A program made the translations under genes and the position numbers. Shown piece by piece: positions 15,234 through 23,336 of a stretch of DNA of 30,386 nucleotides (its first letter is position 1; every line of letters starts with the position of its first letter). The notes beneath the pieces were generated by a model. The model saw only the letters and a list, made by a program, of their open reading frames with translations. It ran no database searches and was not told the DNA's origin. The DNA is from JANNHK01 sp034408875 (GTDB taxonomy: Bacteria > Actinomycetota > Acidimicrobiia > IMCC26256 > PALSA-610): contig JAWXCJ010000267.1 of assembly GCA_034408875.1 (NCBI GenBank), positions 1 to 30,386 on the forward strand, read 5' to 3'.

Positions 15234-15907
15234 CTGTCCTCCTCGAGCAGCGGTCCGAACGCCAGTACACCAGCGACCACCGCCAGTACGGCGAACGCAG
15301 CGAGCAATTGCACCCACGGCCAGCCATCGGAGGGCGCGCCGGCGAGCGCGGCTTCGAACGCTCGGGTGCCGCCGAGCACGACCGGCGTCACAGCCGGCAG
15401 CACGAGCAGCGGGACGAGCGTCTCGCGGGCGCGCAACCCGGCGGCCAGCACGCCGTAGACCGTACCGGTCGCCGCCAGCGCGACGGTCGCGACCACCGTG
15501 GTGCATGCGATCAGCACGACCCCGCGAACCGACACGTCGTACAGCACCACGACACCGAACCCCAACACGACTTCGAGCAGCAGCAGCTGGAGCGCAACCG
15601 CCGCCGCCTTGCCGAGGAAGATCGCTCCGCCGTCGAGCCCGCTGAGCCGCAATCCGTCGCGTGCGCCGTTGGCTTCCTCGATCGAGAACGAACGCGTGAT
15701 CGAGAGAAGTGACGCGAGGAGCACCGCGGTCCAGAACAGCCCCGGCGCGACCCGAGGGAGCAATCCCCGATCCGGGTCGAGGGCAAACGCGAACACGATG
15801 AGGACGATCCCGCCAAAGGGGACGATCTGCTGGAGCGCGACCCGCGACCGCGCCTCGATCCGCAAGTCCTTCCCCGCGACCAACAGCGCCTCTCGGAACA
15901 TGTTCAT
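15230..15907 (-). CDS. ccmB: CcmB haem exporter permease
   Basis: The 225-residue protein starts MNMFREALLVAGKDLRIEARSR, the normal CcmB N-terminus, at ATG 15907 (ATG 15901 is a possible alternative). About six transmembrane helices follow, with the conserved FSIEEANGARDGLRLSGLDGGAI (73-95) in the long cytosolic loop and LPAVTPVVLGGTRA towards the C-terminus. With CcmA it forms the ABC complex that uses ATP to release holo-CcmE. A gap of 79 nt separates it from ccmA, the only real gap in the operon. Confidence 0.93.
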   Translation of the reverse strand: MNMFREALLVAGKDLRIEARSRVALQQIVPFGGIVLIVFAFALDPDRGLLPRVAPGLFWTAVLLASLLSITRSFSIEEANGARDGLRLSGLDGGAIFLGKAAAVALQLLLLEVVLGFGVVVLYDVSVRGVVLIACTTVVATVALAATGTVYGVLAAGLRARETLVPLLVLPAVTPVVLGGTRAFEAALAGAPSDGWPWVQLLAAFAVLAVVAGVLAFGPLLEEDS

Positions 15908-15986
15908 GCGGCTACGACCTCTGGTGCTCGATCGCCCGTGCCGCAGCCCCCGGCTGACCGCACCGCCGGTCTGCGCCTGGAGAGCC

Positions 15987-16682
15987 TCACGGCGAGACCT
16001 CGACCGGTTCGGGATCGGGCGCAACCGGCAATCGCACTTGGCCGCCGACGATCTCGACCTCGCGCGTCGCGAGTTGCCGGACCCGGTCCAACTCGTGCGA
16101 CGCGATGAGGATCGTCCGCCCGTCGGCCGCCGCGACCCGCACGACCTCGTCGACCACGGCGCGACCGTCGGCGTCGAGGCCCGCATGCGGCTCGTCGAGC
16201 AGCAACAGCTCCGGATCGCGTGCCAGCGCAATGGCGAAGGCGAGCCGACGGCGCTGACCCTGCGACAGACGCGAGTGCACGACGTTCGCCTGCGAGCCGA
16301 GTCCGACCCGAGCGATCGCGAAGTCGGCCTCGGCCACGCCGCGCCCCACGGCCCGCGCCGCGAAGCGCAGGTTTTCGGCCACCGTGAGGTCGTCGTAACA
16401 GAACGTCTCGTGCCCCACGAAGGAGAGGCGGCGGCGCAGCGACCGCCGGTCGCGTGCCAGATCGCAGCCGAGCACCTCCGCCGCGCCGGAACGCAACGGC
16501 AACAACCCCGCACACAGACGCAGCAAGCTTGTCTTCCCGGCGCCGTTCGGACCCGAGAGCAGCACAACGTCGCCGGCCTCGACGTCGAGGTCGGCCCCGG
16601 CGAGCACGGGAAACCGGCCCATCAGGCATACGGCCGAGCGGAGACTGACGACACGCGAACGAGGACGCGAACCAGGGCGCAA
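15987..16682 (-). CDS. ccmA: CcmA ABC transporter ATPase
   Basis: The ATPase has Walker A GPNGAGKTSLLRL, the Q-loop region SFVGHETFCYDDLTVAENL, signature LSQGQRRRLAFA, Walker B LLLLDEPHAGLD and the H-loop ASHELDR, all in the compact order of CcmA. ATG at 16622 (211 residues) would leave only 23 residues before Walker A and lose the first strand VVSLRSAVCLM. The in-frame TTG at 16682, six bases after GGAG, keeps it and gives 231 residues, so I prefer it. A possible -10 box TAGACT lies at 16720-16715 on this strand. It is the first gene of the ccm operon and diverges from the sortase gene. Confidence 0.9.
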   Translation of the reverse strand: MRPGSRPRSRVVSLRSAVCLMGRFPVLAGADLDVEAGDVVLLSGPNGAGKTSLLRLCAGLLPLRSGAAEVLGCDLARDRRSLRRRLSFVGHETFCYDDLTVAENLRFAARAVGRGVAEADFAIARVGLGSQANVVHSRLSQGQRRRLAFAIALARDPELLLLDEPHAGLDADGRAVVDEVVRVAAADGRTILIASHELDRVRQLATREVEIVGGQVRLPVAPDPEPVEVSP

Positions 16683-16784
16683 AGGGGGCTCCGAGAGGAG
16701 AGCGGTACCGGCGGAGTCTACGAACGGGCCTTCCCGACCTGCGAACCGCCCCTCCCCGCGGTCAGAACCCCTCGCGCGGACAAC

Positions 16785-16790
16785 TACCCT
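16785..16790 (+). promoter_or_regulatory. -10 box TACCCT of the sortase operon, leaderless
   Basis: TACCCT is followed by six bases and then the GTG start of the sortase gene, the same leaderless geometry as the GntR promoter. No clear -35 box is visible in the 114-bp ccmA-sortase intergenic region, which otherwise shows only G/C-rich sequence. Confidence 0.45.
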
Positions 16791-16796
16791 GGCCCG

Positions 16797-17729
16797 GTGC
16801 GCCGGACGATCGCCGCGATCGGCCGAACCTTGGTGACGGTCGGCCTCCTCATTCTGCTCTTCGTGGTGTACCAGCTGTGGGGCACCAACGTCCTCCAGGC
16901 CCGGGCCCAGGACAACCTGAAGGACGACCTCCAGGAACTCCAGGACACGCTCGTCGACACGCCCGAGCCGGAAGAGGTCACGACGCCCGTGACCGGCCCG
17001 ACGACGACGACCACGCCGGCACCGTTGCCCGCTTTCGCCGAGAAGGACCCCGTCGGCTCTATCGAGATCCCGAAGCTCGGCGTCAACCAGGTCTTCGTAC
17101 AGGGCACCGGAATCGAGAGCCTGAAGCGCGGCCCCGGCCACTATGCGTCCACGCCGATGCCCGGACAGATCGGCAACGCGGCAATCGCCGGGCACCGTAC
17201 GACCTACGGCGCGCCGTTCAACCGGCTCGACGAATTGGCCGTGGGCGACGAGATCATCACGACCTTGGCGAACGGCGCCCGCTACGTGTACCAGGTGCGC
17301 GAAGCGCCCGTGATCGTGGCGCCGGGCGACGTGTGGGTCGTCGCGAACACGGACAAAGCGCAACTCACGCTCACGACGTGCAACCCGAAGTACTCGGCCC
17401 GGCAACGGCTCGTGATCTTCGCCGACCTCGTCGTCGAAGACAGCCCGCCTCCGATCGAGTTCGACCCCGAGTCGCTTCCCGAGACCGACACCGAGCTAGC
17501 CCGAAGCGACGATCCGATCGCGCTCGAAGAAGGCCTCCGCGGCGAACGCAAGTCACTCGGGCCGGCGTACGGCTTCGGTGCGGTGGTCGTGCTGATCGGC
17601 GCCGCGTGGTGGTGGCTGTTCCGGCGCTGGCGGCACCCGATCACCTGGCTGGCCGGAGTCGGCCCGTTCCTCGTGTTCCTCTTCGTGTTCTACGTGTTCC
17701 TCGAACGCGTGCTCCCGGCGGGCTACTAG
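16797..17729 (+). CDS. Class E type sortase with C-terminal membrane hairpin
   Basis: The 310-residue protein has an N-terminal anchor (7-27), an acidic helix and a Thr/Pro-rich linker (about 60-78). The sortase barrel runs from VGSIEIPKLGV to VIFADLVVED. The catalytic residues are His133 in AIAGHRTTYG, Cys195 in LTLTTCNPKYSARQRL, and Arg202 or Arg204. Sortases join sorting-signal proteins to the cell surface or each other. TLTTC with NPKYS is typical of actinobacterial class E/D enzymes. Two further hydrophobic helices (about 259-274 and 283-303) at the C-terminus are not part of the basic fold. No LPxTG- or LAxTG-type substrate gene is in the window. A PLP enzyme follows after 7 nt. Confidence 0.92.
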   Translation: MRRTIAAIGRTLVTVGLLILLFVVYQLWGTNVLQARAQDNLKDDLQELQDTLVDTPEPEEVTTPVTGPTTTTTPAPLPAFAEKDPVGSIEIPKLGVNQVFVQGTGIESLKRGPGHYASTPMPGQIGNAAIAGHRTTYGAPFNRLDELAVGDEIITTLANGARYVYQVREAPVIVAPGDVWVVANTDKAQLTLTTCNPKYSARQRLVIFADLVVEDSPPPIEFDPESLPETDTELARSDDPIALEEGLRGERKSLGPAYGFGAVVVLIGAAWWWLFRRWRHPITWLAGVGPFLVFLFVFYVFLERVLPAGY

Positions 17730-17736
17730 AACGTCG

Positions 17737-18675
17737 GTGCCCGACATCGACGACGTGCGAGCGGCCGCGGCTCGCATCGCACCGTTCGTCCATCACACGC
17801 CGGTACTCACGAGCACGTCGCTCGACGAATGGCTCGGGGTACACGCGTTCCTCAAGGCCGAGCACCTGCAACGCACCGGCGCGTTCAAGTATCGAGGGGC
17901 GACGAACGCGGTGCAGTCGCTCACCGCCACCCAGGCCGCACGCGGCGTCGCCGCGCACTCGTCGGGAAATCACGCGGCCGCGCTCGCCCTCGCGGCCCGC
18001 ACCCGCGGCATCCCCGGCTACGTCGTGATGCCGGACACGGTGCCGGCGGTGAAACGCGATGCGGTCGTCGCGTTCGGCGCCACGATCACGCCGTGCGAGA
18101 ACACGCCCGAGAGCCGCGCCGAGACGCTGGCCGAGGTCGTCGAACGCACCGGCGCCGTCGAGATCCATCCCTTCGACAACGACCAGGTCATCGCGGGCGC
18201 CGGAACCGCCGCCCTCGAGCTCATGGAGCAGGTCCCCGGGCTCGACATCGTCATCGCACCCGTGGGTGGCGGCGGGTTGCTGTCGGGCACGTCGATCGCG
18301 GTACACGGTGTGAGCCCCGAGACCCGCGTCCTCGGGGGCGAGCCGCTGCGGGCCGACGACGCCGCCCGGTCGCTGGCGACCGGCACGCTCCAGCCGCCAC
18401 TGCCGCCCACGACCATCGCGGACGGGCTGCTCACAGGCCTGTCTGAGAGAACATTCACGATTCTGCGCGAGCACGTTGAGCAGGTCGTCACCGTGACCGA
18501 AGAAGACATCGTGGCCGCGATGCTGATGATCTGGGAACGCGCGAAGCAGGTGATCGAGCCGTCCGCGGCCGTCGCCGTCGCCGCGACCCGCGCCGCGCAC
18601 CTCGGCGGTGCCCGGGTCGGCATCATCCTCAGCGGCGGCAACGTCTCGTTTCCCGTGGCCGGCAGGCGGGCGTGA
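17737..18675 (+). CDS. Serine/threonine dehydratase-like PLP enzyme (fold type II)
   Basis: The 312-residue protein, starting at GTG 17737, has the PLP lysine in GAFKYRGA (Lys51), the substrate loop SSGNHAAALA (75-84), the phosphate cup VGGGGLLSG (about 176-184) and the C-terminal SGGN. This order is that of threonine ammonia-lyase, serine dehydratase and related 3-hydroxyaspartate enzymes. No C-terminal ACT regulatory domain is present, so it is the short catabolic or racemase-like type rather than the feedback-controlled IlvA. PAVKRDAVVAFGA is typical of the threo-3-hydroxyaspartate/threonine dehydratase branch. The real substrate cannot be settled from sequence. Its stop overlaps the next start by GTGA. 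Confidence 0.88.
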   Translation: MPDIDDVRAAAARIAPFVHHTPVLTSTSLDEWLGVHAFLKAEHLQRTGAFKYRGATNAVQSLTATQAARGVAAHSSGNHAAALALAARTRGIPGYVVMPDTVPAVKRDAVVAFGATITPCENTPESRAETLAEVVERTGAVEIHPFDNDQVIAGAGTAALELMEQVPGLDIVIAPVGGGGLLSGTSIAVHGVSPETRVLGGEPLRADDAARSLATGTLQPPLPPTTIADGLLTGLSERTFTILREHVEQVVTVTEEDIVAAMLMIWERAKQVIEPSAAVAVAATRAAHLGGARVGIILSGGNVSFPVAGRRA

Positions 18676-19787
18676 CGACTCTCGCGGTCATGGCCACGGC
18701 ACCAGGCACCCCAGTCGCGGGAAGTTTGCTCACGCCGCCGTGCACGCCCGACGAAGTCCGCCAATTGGCCGAGGCCGCCCTGGCCGACACCCTCAACACG
18801 GTGCGCGCGACCCCGGCCGACCGGCGCGTCGTCGTCCTCGAGGGCCAACCCGGAAAGTGGCTGCCCGACGGTTTCGACGTCGTACCGCAGGCCGAGGGCG
18901 ATATCAGCACCCGGCTCGCCTCGGCGTTCGCGGACACGATCGGGCACGTGCGCGAGCCGACCCTGCTCATCGGCACGAACGCGCCTCATGTCTCCGCGAC
19001 GGTGCTCGCCAACGCGTTGGGCGCGCTCGCCAACGCCGACGCCGCACTCGGCGTCTCCGACGACGGCGGCTATTGGGCGCTCGGGTTACACAGTGCCGAC
19101 CGGCGCGTGTTCGAAGAGGTCCCGATGCGGACTGCGGACACGGGCCGGCGCCAGGAAGAACGGTTGCGCGCCCTCGGGTTACGCGTCGCGTCGCTCCCCC
19201 AGCTGCTCGACGTCGACACCTTCGACGACGCCCGCGTCGTCGCCGCGCTCGCCCCGCAGTCGTGGTTCGCGGCCGCCGTGCGCGGCCTCGTCGACGTCGT
19301 CGCCAAACGCGACGACGAGACGATGCCTGTGCTCGAGCGGCCCGCGACTGCGCTCGTCGTGGGCGAGCACGTGCGTCCACTCGGCCGGCCGATCCCCACG
19401 ACGACGCCACCGACGCCGGTGCTCGACGTCGCGTGGGGCCGGTTGCTCGCATCGTTGTTCGATCCCGCGGCGCCTCCCGGCCGCTTCGCGTCGGCGTTGC
19501 TGCCGGACGGCGTCGTCGGCGCGGGAGGGGCTCCGGAGCGCGTGTTGCGCCGCGTCGGCATGTTGTTGCAATCGGGCGGGCGGGCGATCGTCGAACTCGA
19601 TCCGCCCGACGCACCGACGGGCGTGCTCGAAGCGTGGCTCGACGGCGACGGGCGGCACGGCCCGGTCCCGTGGACCGCGGTCACACCCGACACCCTCGAA
19701 TCGGTTGCCGGTCGGGCCGGACTCCGGCTCGCGTCCGATCCTGCAGCACGCAACGGTCGCTGGTTCGCGACCCTCGAAGCGCCGTAG
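18672..19787 (+). CDS. DUF2064 glycosyltransferase-like domain fused to a partial methyltransferase
   Basis: Residues 1 to about 195 match the DUF2064 (GT-A-like, TIGR04282-type) fold: MATAPGTPVAGSLLTPPCTP at the N-terminus, LLIGTNAPHVSA (98-109), and VSDDGGYWALGL (128-139). In the family the second motif usually reads GTDxP; here Asn103 replaces the acidic residue expected to bind metal-nucleotide. The last 105 residues (FASALLPDGVVGAGG, then VLRRVGMLLQSGGRAIVELDPP, and VPWTAVTPDTLESVAGRAGL) resemble the back half of an actinobacterial class I methyltransferase often found next to DUF2064 genes. The SAM-binding motif I (DxGxGxG) is absent. Activity of either half is doubtful. The gene is coupled to the dehydratase by GTGA. 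Confidence 0.75.
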   Translation: MTTLAVMATAPGTPVAGSLLTPPCTPDEVRQLAEAALADTLNTVRATPADRRVVVLEGQPGKWLPDGFDVVPQAEGDISTRLASAFADTIGHVREPTLLIGTNAPHVSATVLANALGALANADAALGVSDDGGYWALGLHSADRRVFEEVPMRTADTGRRQEERLRALGLRVASLPQLLDVDTFDDARVVAALAPQSWFAAAVRGLVDVVAKRDDETMPVLERPATALVVGEHVRPLGRPIPTTTPPTPVLDVAWGRLLASLFDPAAPPGRFASALLPDGVVGAGGAPERVLRRVGMLLQSGGRAIVELDPPDAPTGVLEAWLDGDGRHGPVPWTAVTPDTLESVAGRAGLRLASDPAARNGRWFATLEAP

Positions 19788-19805
19788 TGCGGACGCAGCG
19801 CACTG

Positions 19806-19841
19806 CCCTCGCGCCGCAGGCCACTGCGCGGTGCGCGAGGG
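19806..19841. terminator. Branched hairpin between convergent genes
   Basis: CCCTCGCGC (19806-19814) pairs perfectly with GCGCGAGGG (19833-19841), and inside the loop CGCAG pairs with CTGCG around GCCA. It lies between the DUF2064 gene and the convergent crotonase gene, so a bidirectional terminator is likely. No T-run follows on either strand. Confidence 0.65.
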
Positions 19842-19858
19842 AGCCATAGTCGTGCCGA

Positions 19859-20623
19859 TCAGCGGCCCTTGAAGTCGGGGTTGCGTTTTTCCTCGAACGC
19901 GGCCAACCCCTCTTGCAGATCTTCGCTCGCGAACGCGCGGGCTTCGAGCTTCGCGATTTCTTCGCGCGCTTTCTTGTTCAACCAGTCGTTCTCGGCGACG
20001 AGGTTCAGCGACCGCTTGTGCCCCTGGACCGTGAGCGGCGCCGAGGCGGCGATCTCACCCGCGAGTGACAGGGCTTCGCCCACGACGTCGTCGGCGACGC
20101 GTTGGATGAGCCCGAGCCGCAACGCCTGCTCGGCGTCGACCGTCCGGCCGGTCAACAGGAAGTCGCGGGCCGCGCCCGGTCCGACCAGATCGGCGAGCCG
20201 CCAGATGTTGCGAGCGCTGAGGTGGATGCCCAACCGCCCACCGGGGATGGCGAAACGGGCGCCGAGCGAGCCGATGCGAATGTCGCACGCGACCGCGAGC
20301 TGCATGCCGGCCCCGATTGCCGGCCCGTTGATCGCGGCGATGACGGGCGCCGGGTACGCCACGATCGCGTCGAGGACCTTTTCGAACGCGGGCCGGAACG
20401 TGTCTTTGCCCGTGGCGGTACCGTCGCTCGCGAAGCGCGTCACGAGGTCGGCACCCGAGCAGAACGCGGAACCGGCCCCGGTTATGACCACCGCGCGCAG
20501 GTCGGCGTGCTCGACCAGATACGTTCGCAACTCATCGCACAACTCGCCGTTCAAGGCGTTGCGCCGCTCCTGACGGTCGATCGTGGCGAGGCCGACGAAA
20601 CCCCGCAACTCGAAGCTGATCAC
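19859..20623 (-). CDS. Crotonase (enoyl-CoA hydratase/isomerase) family protein with altered active site
   Basis: The 254-residue protein starts at GTG 20623 (MISFELRG). The CoA and oxyanion-hole segments are intact: GAGSAFCSGADL (49-60) and INGPAIGAGMQLAVACDI (98-115). Where enoyl-CoA hydratases have their two catalytic glutamates, this protein has Gln108 (in GMQLA) and Gly128 (in IPGGRLGI). Without them ordinary hydration of a 2-enoyl-CoA is unlikely; isomerisation, thioester hydrolysis or decarboxylation of CoA esters, as in other crotonases, is more plausible. The C-terminus EGLAAFEEKRNPDFKGR is the normal trimer-swap tail. It is the last gene of the acyl-CoA carboxylase operon, 25 bp after the biotin carrier gene. 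Confidence 0.88.
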   Translation of the reverse strand: MISFELRGFVGLATIDRQERRNALNGELCDELRTYLVEHADLRAVVITGAGSAFCSGADLVTRFASDGTATGKDTFRPAFEKVLDAIVAYPAPVIAAINGPAIGAGMQLAVACDIRIGSLGARFAIPGGRLGIHLSARNIWRLADLVGPGAARDFLLTGRTVDAEQALRLGLIQRVADDVVGEALSLAGEIAASAPLTVQGHKRSLNLVAENDWLNKKAREEIAKLEARAFASEDLQEGLAAFEEKRNPDFKGR

Positions 20624-20648
20624 GGAACCTGGAGCACGGCCGAGGCGC

Positions 20649-20867
20649 TTACGACTCGTCGATGATGGCGATCAGATCGCCCTCTTGCACCGTCTGCTCG
20701 GGCGCGACGTGCAGTTCGCGCACGACGCCCGGCACCTCGGTGACGACCGGAATCTCCATCTTCATCGACTCGAGAATGCAGATCTCGTCGCCCTCGGCGA
20801 CCATCTGTCCCTCTTCGACGACGACCTGCCACACGTTCGCCGCAATCTCGGCACGGATCTCAGCCAC
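20649..20867 (-). CDS. Stand-alone biotin carboxyl carrier protein, TB7.3-like
   Basis: The 72-residue protein is a single biotinyl domain with the biotinylation site ILESMKMEIP (Lys36), the N-terminal strand AEIRAEIAANVWQVVV and the C-terminal GDLIAIIDES. Its length and sequence resemble mycobacterial TB7.3 (Rv3221c). It would carry carboxy-biotin between a biotin carboxylase and the carboxyltransferase encoded 31 bp upstream. No biotin carboxylase gene is in the window, so that partner would have to be encoded elsewhere. Confidence 0.93.
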   Translation of the reverse strand: MAEIRAEIAANVWQVVVEEGQMVAEGDEICILESMKMEIPVVTEVPGVVRELHVAPEQTVQEGDLIAIIDES

Positions 20868-20898
20868 GGCGGGAGAGTACCCGGAAGGCGTACCGCGC

Positions 20899-22461
20899 CT
20901 ACACCGGGAGCACGCCGTGCTTGCGCGCGGGGCGTTCGACGCGCTTGTCGGCCGTGATGCGCAGACCCCGCGCGATGGCCGCGCGGGTGTCGGCGGGGTC
21001 GATGACGTCGTCGAGTTGGCCGTGGCCGGCCGCGACGTAGGGGTCGATGTTGGCCCGGATCTCCTCGGCCAGCTCGAGCCGGCGGGCGGTGCGCTCGTCG
21101 TCGTCTTCGATCGCCTCGAGTTGCTTGCGGTGGATGATGTTCACCGCGCCGTCGGGCCCCATGACCGCAATCTCGGCCGTGGGCCACGCGACGATGTAGT
21201 CGGCCTCGTACGCCAACCCGTTCATGACGAAGTACCCGGCGCCGTAGCTCTTGCGCAGCACGACGCTGATCTTCGGGACCGTCGCCTCCGACACCGCGAA
21301 CAGCATCTTGGCGCCGTGGCGGATGATTCCCTGCTTCTCGACCGCGGAGCCGACGATGAAGCCCGGGACGTCGTGCAGGAACACGAGCGGGATGTTGAAC
21401 GCGTCGCACAACCACACGAAGCGAGCCGCCTTGTCGGCCGCGTTCACGTCGAGCGCCCCGCCCAGCACCATCGGCTGGTTCGCGACGATGCCGACCGGCT
21501 GACCGCCCACCCGGGCCAGGCCGGTCACGATGTTCTTGGCCCAGTCGGGCTTCATCCAGAACACGTCGCCGTCGTCGACGATCGCGCTCACGACCTTGCG
21601 CATGTCGTAGGCGCGGCGTGGCGCGGTCGGCACGATGTCGTAGAGCTCTTCGGTGCGGCGGTCGACGGGGTCGGCGGTCGCGCGCTTCGGCGGCCGATCG
21701 CCGTTGTGCTGCGGGAAGAACGACAGGTACGCCCGCACGATGCGGAGGCACTCCGCGTCGTCGGCCACTTCGAGGTCGGCGCATCCCGACACCTTCGTGT
21801 GCACGGCCGACCCGCCCATCTCCTCTTCGGTGACGTCTTCCCCGACCGCGGCCTTCACGAGGTGGCGCCCGCCCAATGCCATCGACGACGTGCCCTTGAC
21901 CATCGGCACGAAGTCGCACAACGCGGGGATGTACGCGGTCCCGGCCGCGCAATGGCCGAGCATGGCCGCGACCATCGGCACGACCCCGCTCATCGCGACC
22001 TGCTCGCGGAAAAGCGCACCCGCGCCCGCGAACGACGAACCGCTCGTCGACTGGATGCGCGCGCCGGCCGAGTCGAGCAGCCACACCATCGGGATGCGCT
22101 GGCGCAGCGCGTGCGCGCGCATGCGGGCGATCTTGTCCTCCCCGACCTTGCCCATCGAGCCGGCCATGACGGTGAAGTCGTACGCCGCGATCGCGATCGG
22201 ACGCCCGTCGATCTCGCCGATGCCGGTGACCGCGCCGTCGGCGGCCAGGAACCGGTCACCGATACCCGCATCCATGTGATCGGCGAGGAGCCCGTATTCA
22301 ACCCAGGTCCCCGGGTCGAGCAGCAGGTCGAGACGCTCGCGCTCGGTCAGCTTGCCCAGCGAGTGCTGGCGTTCGACCCGATCGGGTCCACCCATTGCCA
22401 GCGCCGCGTCCTTGCGCACCTTCACGGCGCCGACGAGCGGTCCCCAGTCGTGATTGGTCAT
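20899..22461 (-). CDS. Acyl-CoA carboxylase carboxyltransferase (beta) subunit
   Basis: The 520-residue protein belongs to the PccB/MmdA/AccD family of biotin-dependent carboxyltransferases. It has GKLTERERLDLLLDPGTW near the N-terminus, the first oxyanion region DSAGARIQSTSGSSFAGAG (about 129-147), GGRHLVKAAVGEDVTEEEMGG with the SAVHTKVSG turn, and the second catalytic half FLHDVPGFIVGSAVEKQGIIRHGAK and AVMGPDGAVNIIHRKQLE. ATG 22461 is preferred over ATG 22467, because GGGAG lies eight bases before it but only two before the first. The carboxylation substrate (acetyl-, propionyl- or longer acyl-CoA) cannot be decided; a decarboxylase role as in MmdA is possible too. It lies in an operon with two crotonases and a biotin carrier. 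Confidence 0.9.
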   Translation of the reverse strand: MTNHDWGPLVGAVKVRKDAALAMGGPDRVERQHSLGKLTERERLDLLLDPGTWVEYGLLADHMDAGIGDRFLAADGAVTGIGEIDGRPIAIAAYDFTVMAGSMGKVGEDKIARMRAHALRQRIPMVWLLDSAGARIQSTSGSSFAGAGALFREQVAMSGVVPMVAAMLGHCAAGTAYIPALCDFVPMVKGTSSMALGGRHLVKAAVGEDVTEEEMGGSAVHTKVSGCADLEVADDAECLRIVRAYLSFFPQHNGDRPPKRATADPVDRRTEELYDIVPTAPRRAYDMRKVVSAIVDDGDVFWMKPDWAKNIVTGLARVGGQPVGIVANQPMVLGGALDVNAADKAARFVWLCDAFNIPLVFLHDVPGFIVGSAVEKQGIIRHGAKMLFAVSEATVPKISVVLRKSYGAGYFVMNGLAYEADYIVAWPTAEIAVMGPDGAVNIIHRKQLEAIEDDDERTARRLELAEEIRANIDPYVAAGHGQLDDVIDPADTRAAIARGLRITADKRVERPARKHGVLPV

Positions 22462-22525
22462 GACCATGGCTCCCTACGTTCCGCGCCGAGGGGCCTACGG
22501 CAAGCGGGGCTGCACTGCGTCCGCA

Positions 22526-23308
22526 CTAGCGGCCCTTCCAGATCGGGTCGCGCTTCTCGGCGAACGCGGCGACTCCCTCGGCCGCGTCTTCGGTCATCGT
22601 CGTCATCGTGAGCATGCCCTGGAGGTACGCGAGTGCCTCGTTCGCGTCCATCTCCAGCACCCGGTAGAACGCATCGCGACCCCACTTCATGATCAGGGGA
22701 CTCTTGCGCGCCAGTTCGCCCGCGAGTTCGTCGACAGCCGCGTCGAGTTGGTCGACAGGGACGACCCGCTGCACGAACCCGAGGCGTTCGCCTTCGTTGG
22801 CGTCGACGCGCCGGCCGGTCATCATGAGGTCGAGCGCCGTCTTGGGCGCCATCGAGCGCAACAACGGCACCGTGATCATGTACGGCCAGAGACCGACGTT
22901 GATCTCGGGTGTTCCGAACGTCGAGTCGTCGGACGCGACGACGATGTCGCACGCGCACGCCAGCCCGAACCCGCCCGCGAGCGCAAACCCGCGCACGCGC
23001 GCCACGATCGGCTTTCCGAGCGACCACATGTCGCGGAAGAGGTCGGCGAGCAGGCCCCGGCCCTCATGGGCCGCGGCGGCGCCCGAGTTCTCGGCGATGC
23101 CGCCCAGGTCGGCACCCGCGCAGAACGCCTTGTCGCCGGCGCCGGTCAGCACGACGACCCGCACCGCGTCGTCGGCCCGAGCCTGCGCGATGGCGTCGCG
23201 TAGCCCCTGCATGACCCCGTACGACATCGCATTGCGCCGTTCGGGCCGGTTGATCGTGACCCGCGCGATCCCCGTGTCGACCTCATACAGCACTTCGTTC
23301 GCGTCCAT
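22526..23308 (-). CDS. Enoyl-CoA hydratase/isomerase family protein
   Basis: The 260-residue crotonase begins at ATG 23308 (MDANEVLYEVDTG); the frame continues upstream but only as a shadow. CoA-binding and oxyanion motifs are GAGDKAFCAGADL (56-68) and VRGFALAGGFGLACACDIV (105-123). The glutamate of FGTPEINVGLWP (Glu135) is present, while the first catalytic position in GGFGLA holds glycine. One glutamate is typical of isomerases and some hydratase-like members. The C-terminal tail GVAAFAEKRDPIWKGR is complete. It lies 28 bp after the LuxR-type regulator gene and 64 bp before the carboxyltransferase start. Confidence 0.9.
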   Translation of the reverse strand: MDANEVLYEVDTGIARVTINRPERRNAMSYGVMQGLRDAIAQARADDAVRVVVLTGAGDKAFCAGADLGGIAENSGAAAAHEGRGLLADLFRDMWSLGKPIVARVRGFALAGGFGLACACDIVVASDDSTFGTPEINVGLWPYMITVPLLRSMAPKTALDLMMTGRRVDANEGERLGFVQRVVPVDQLDAAVDELAGELARKSPLIMKWGRDAFYRVLEMDANEALAYLQGMLTMTTMTEDAAEGVAAFAEKRDPIWKGR

Positions 23309-23336
23309 CGCGAGCGGAGCGTAGGCGGTCCGCCGA

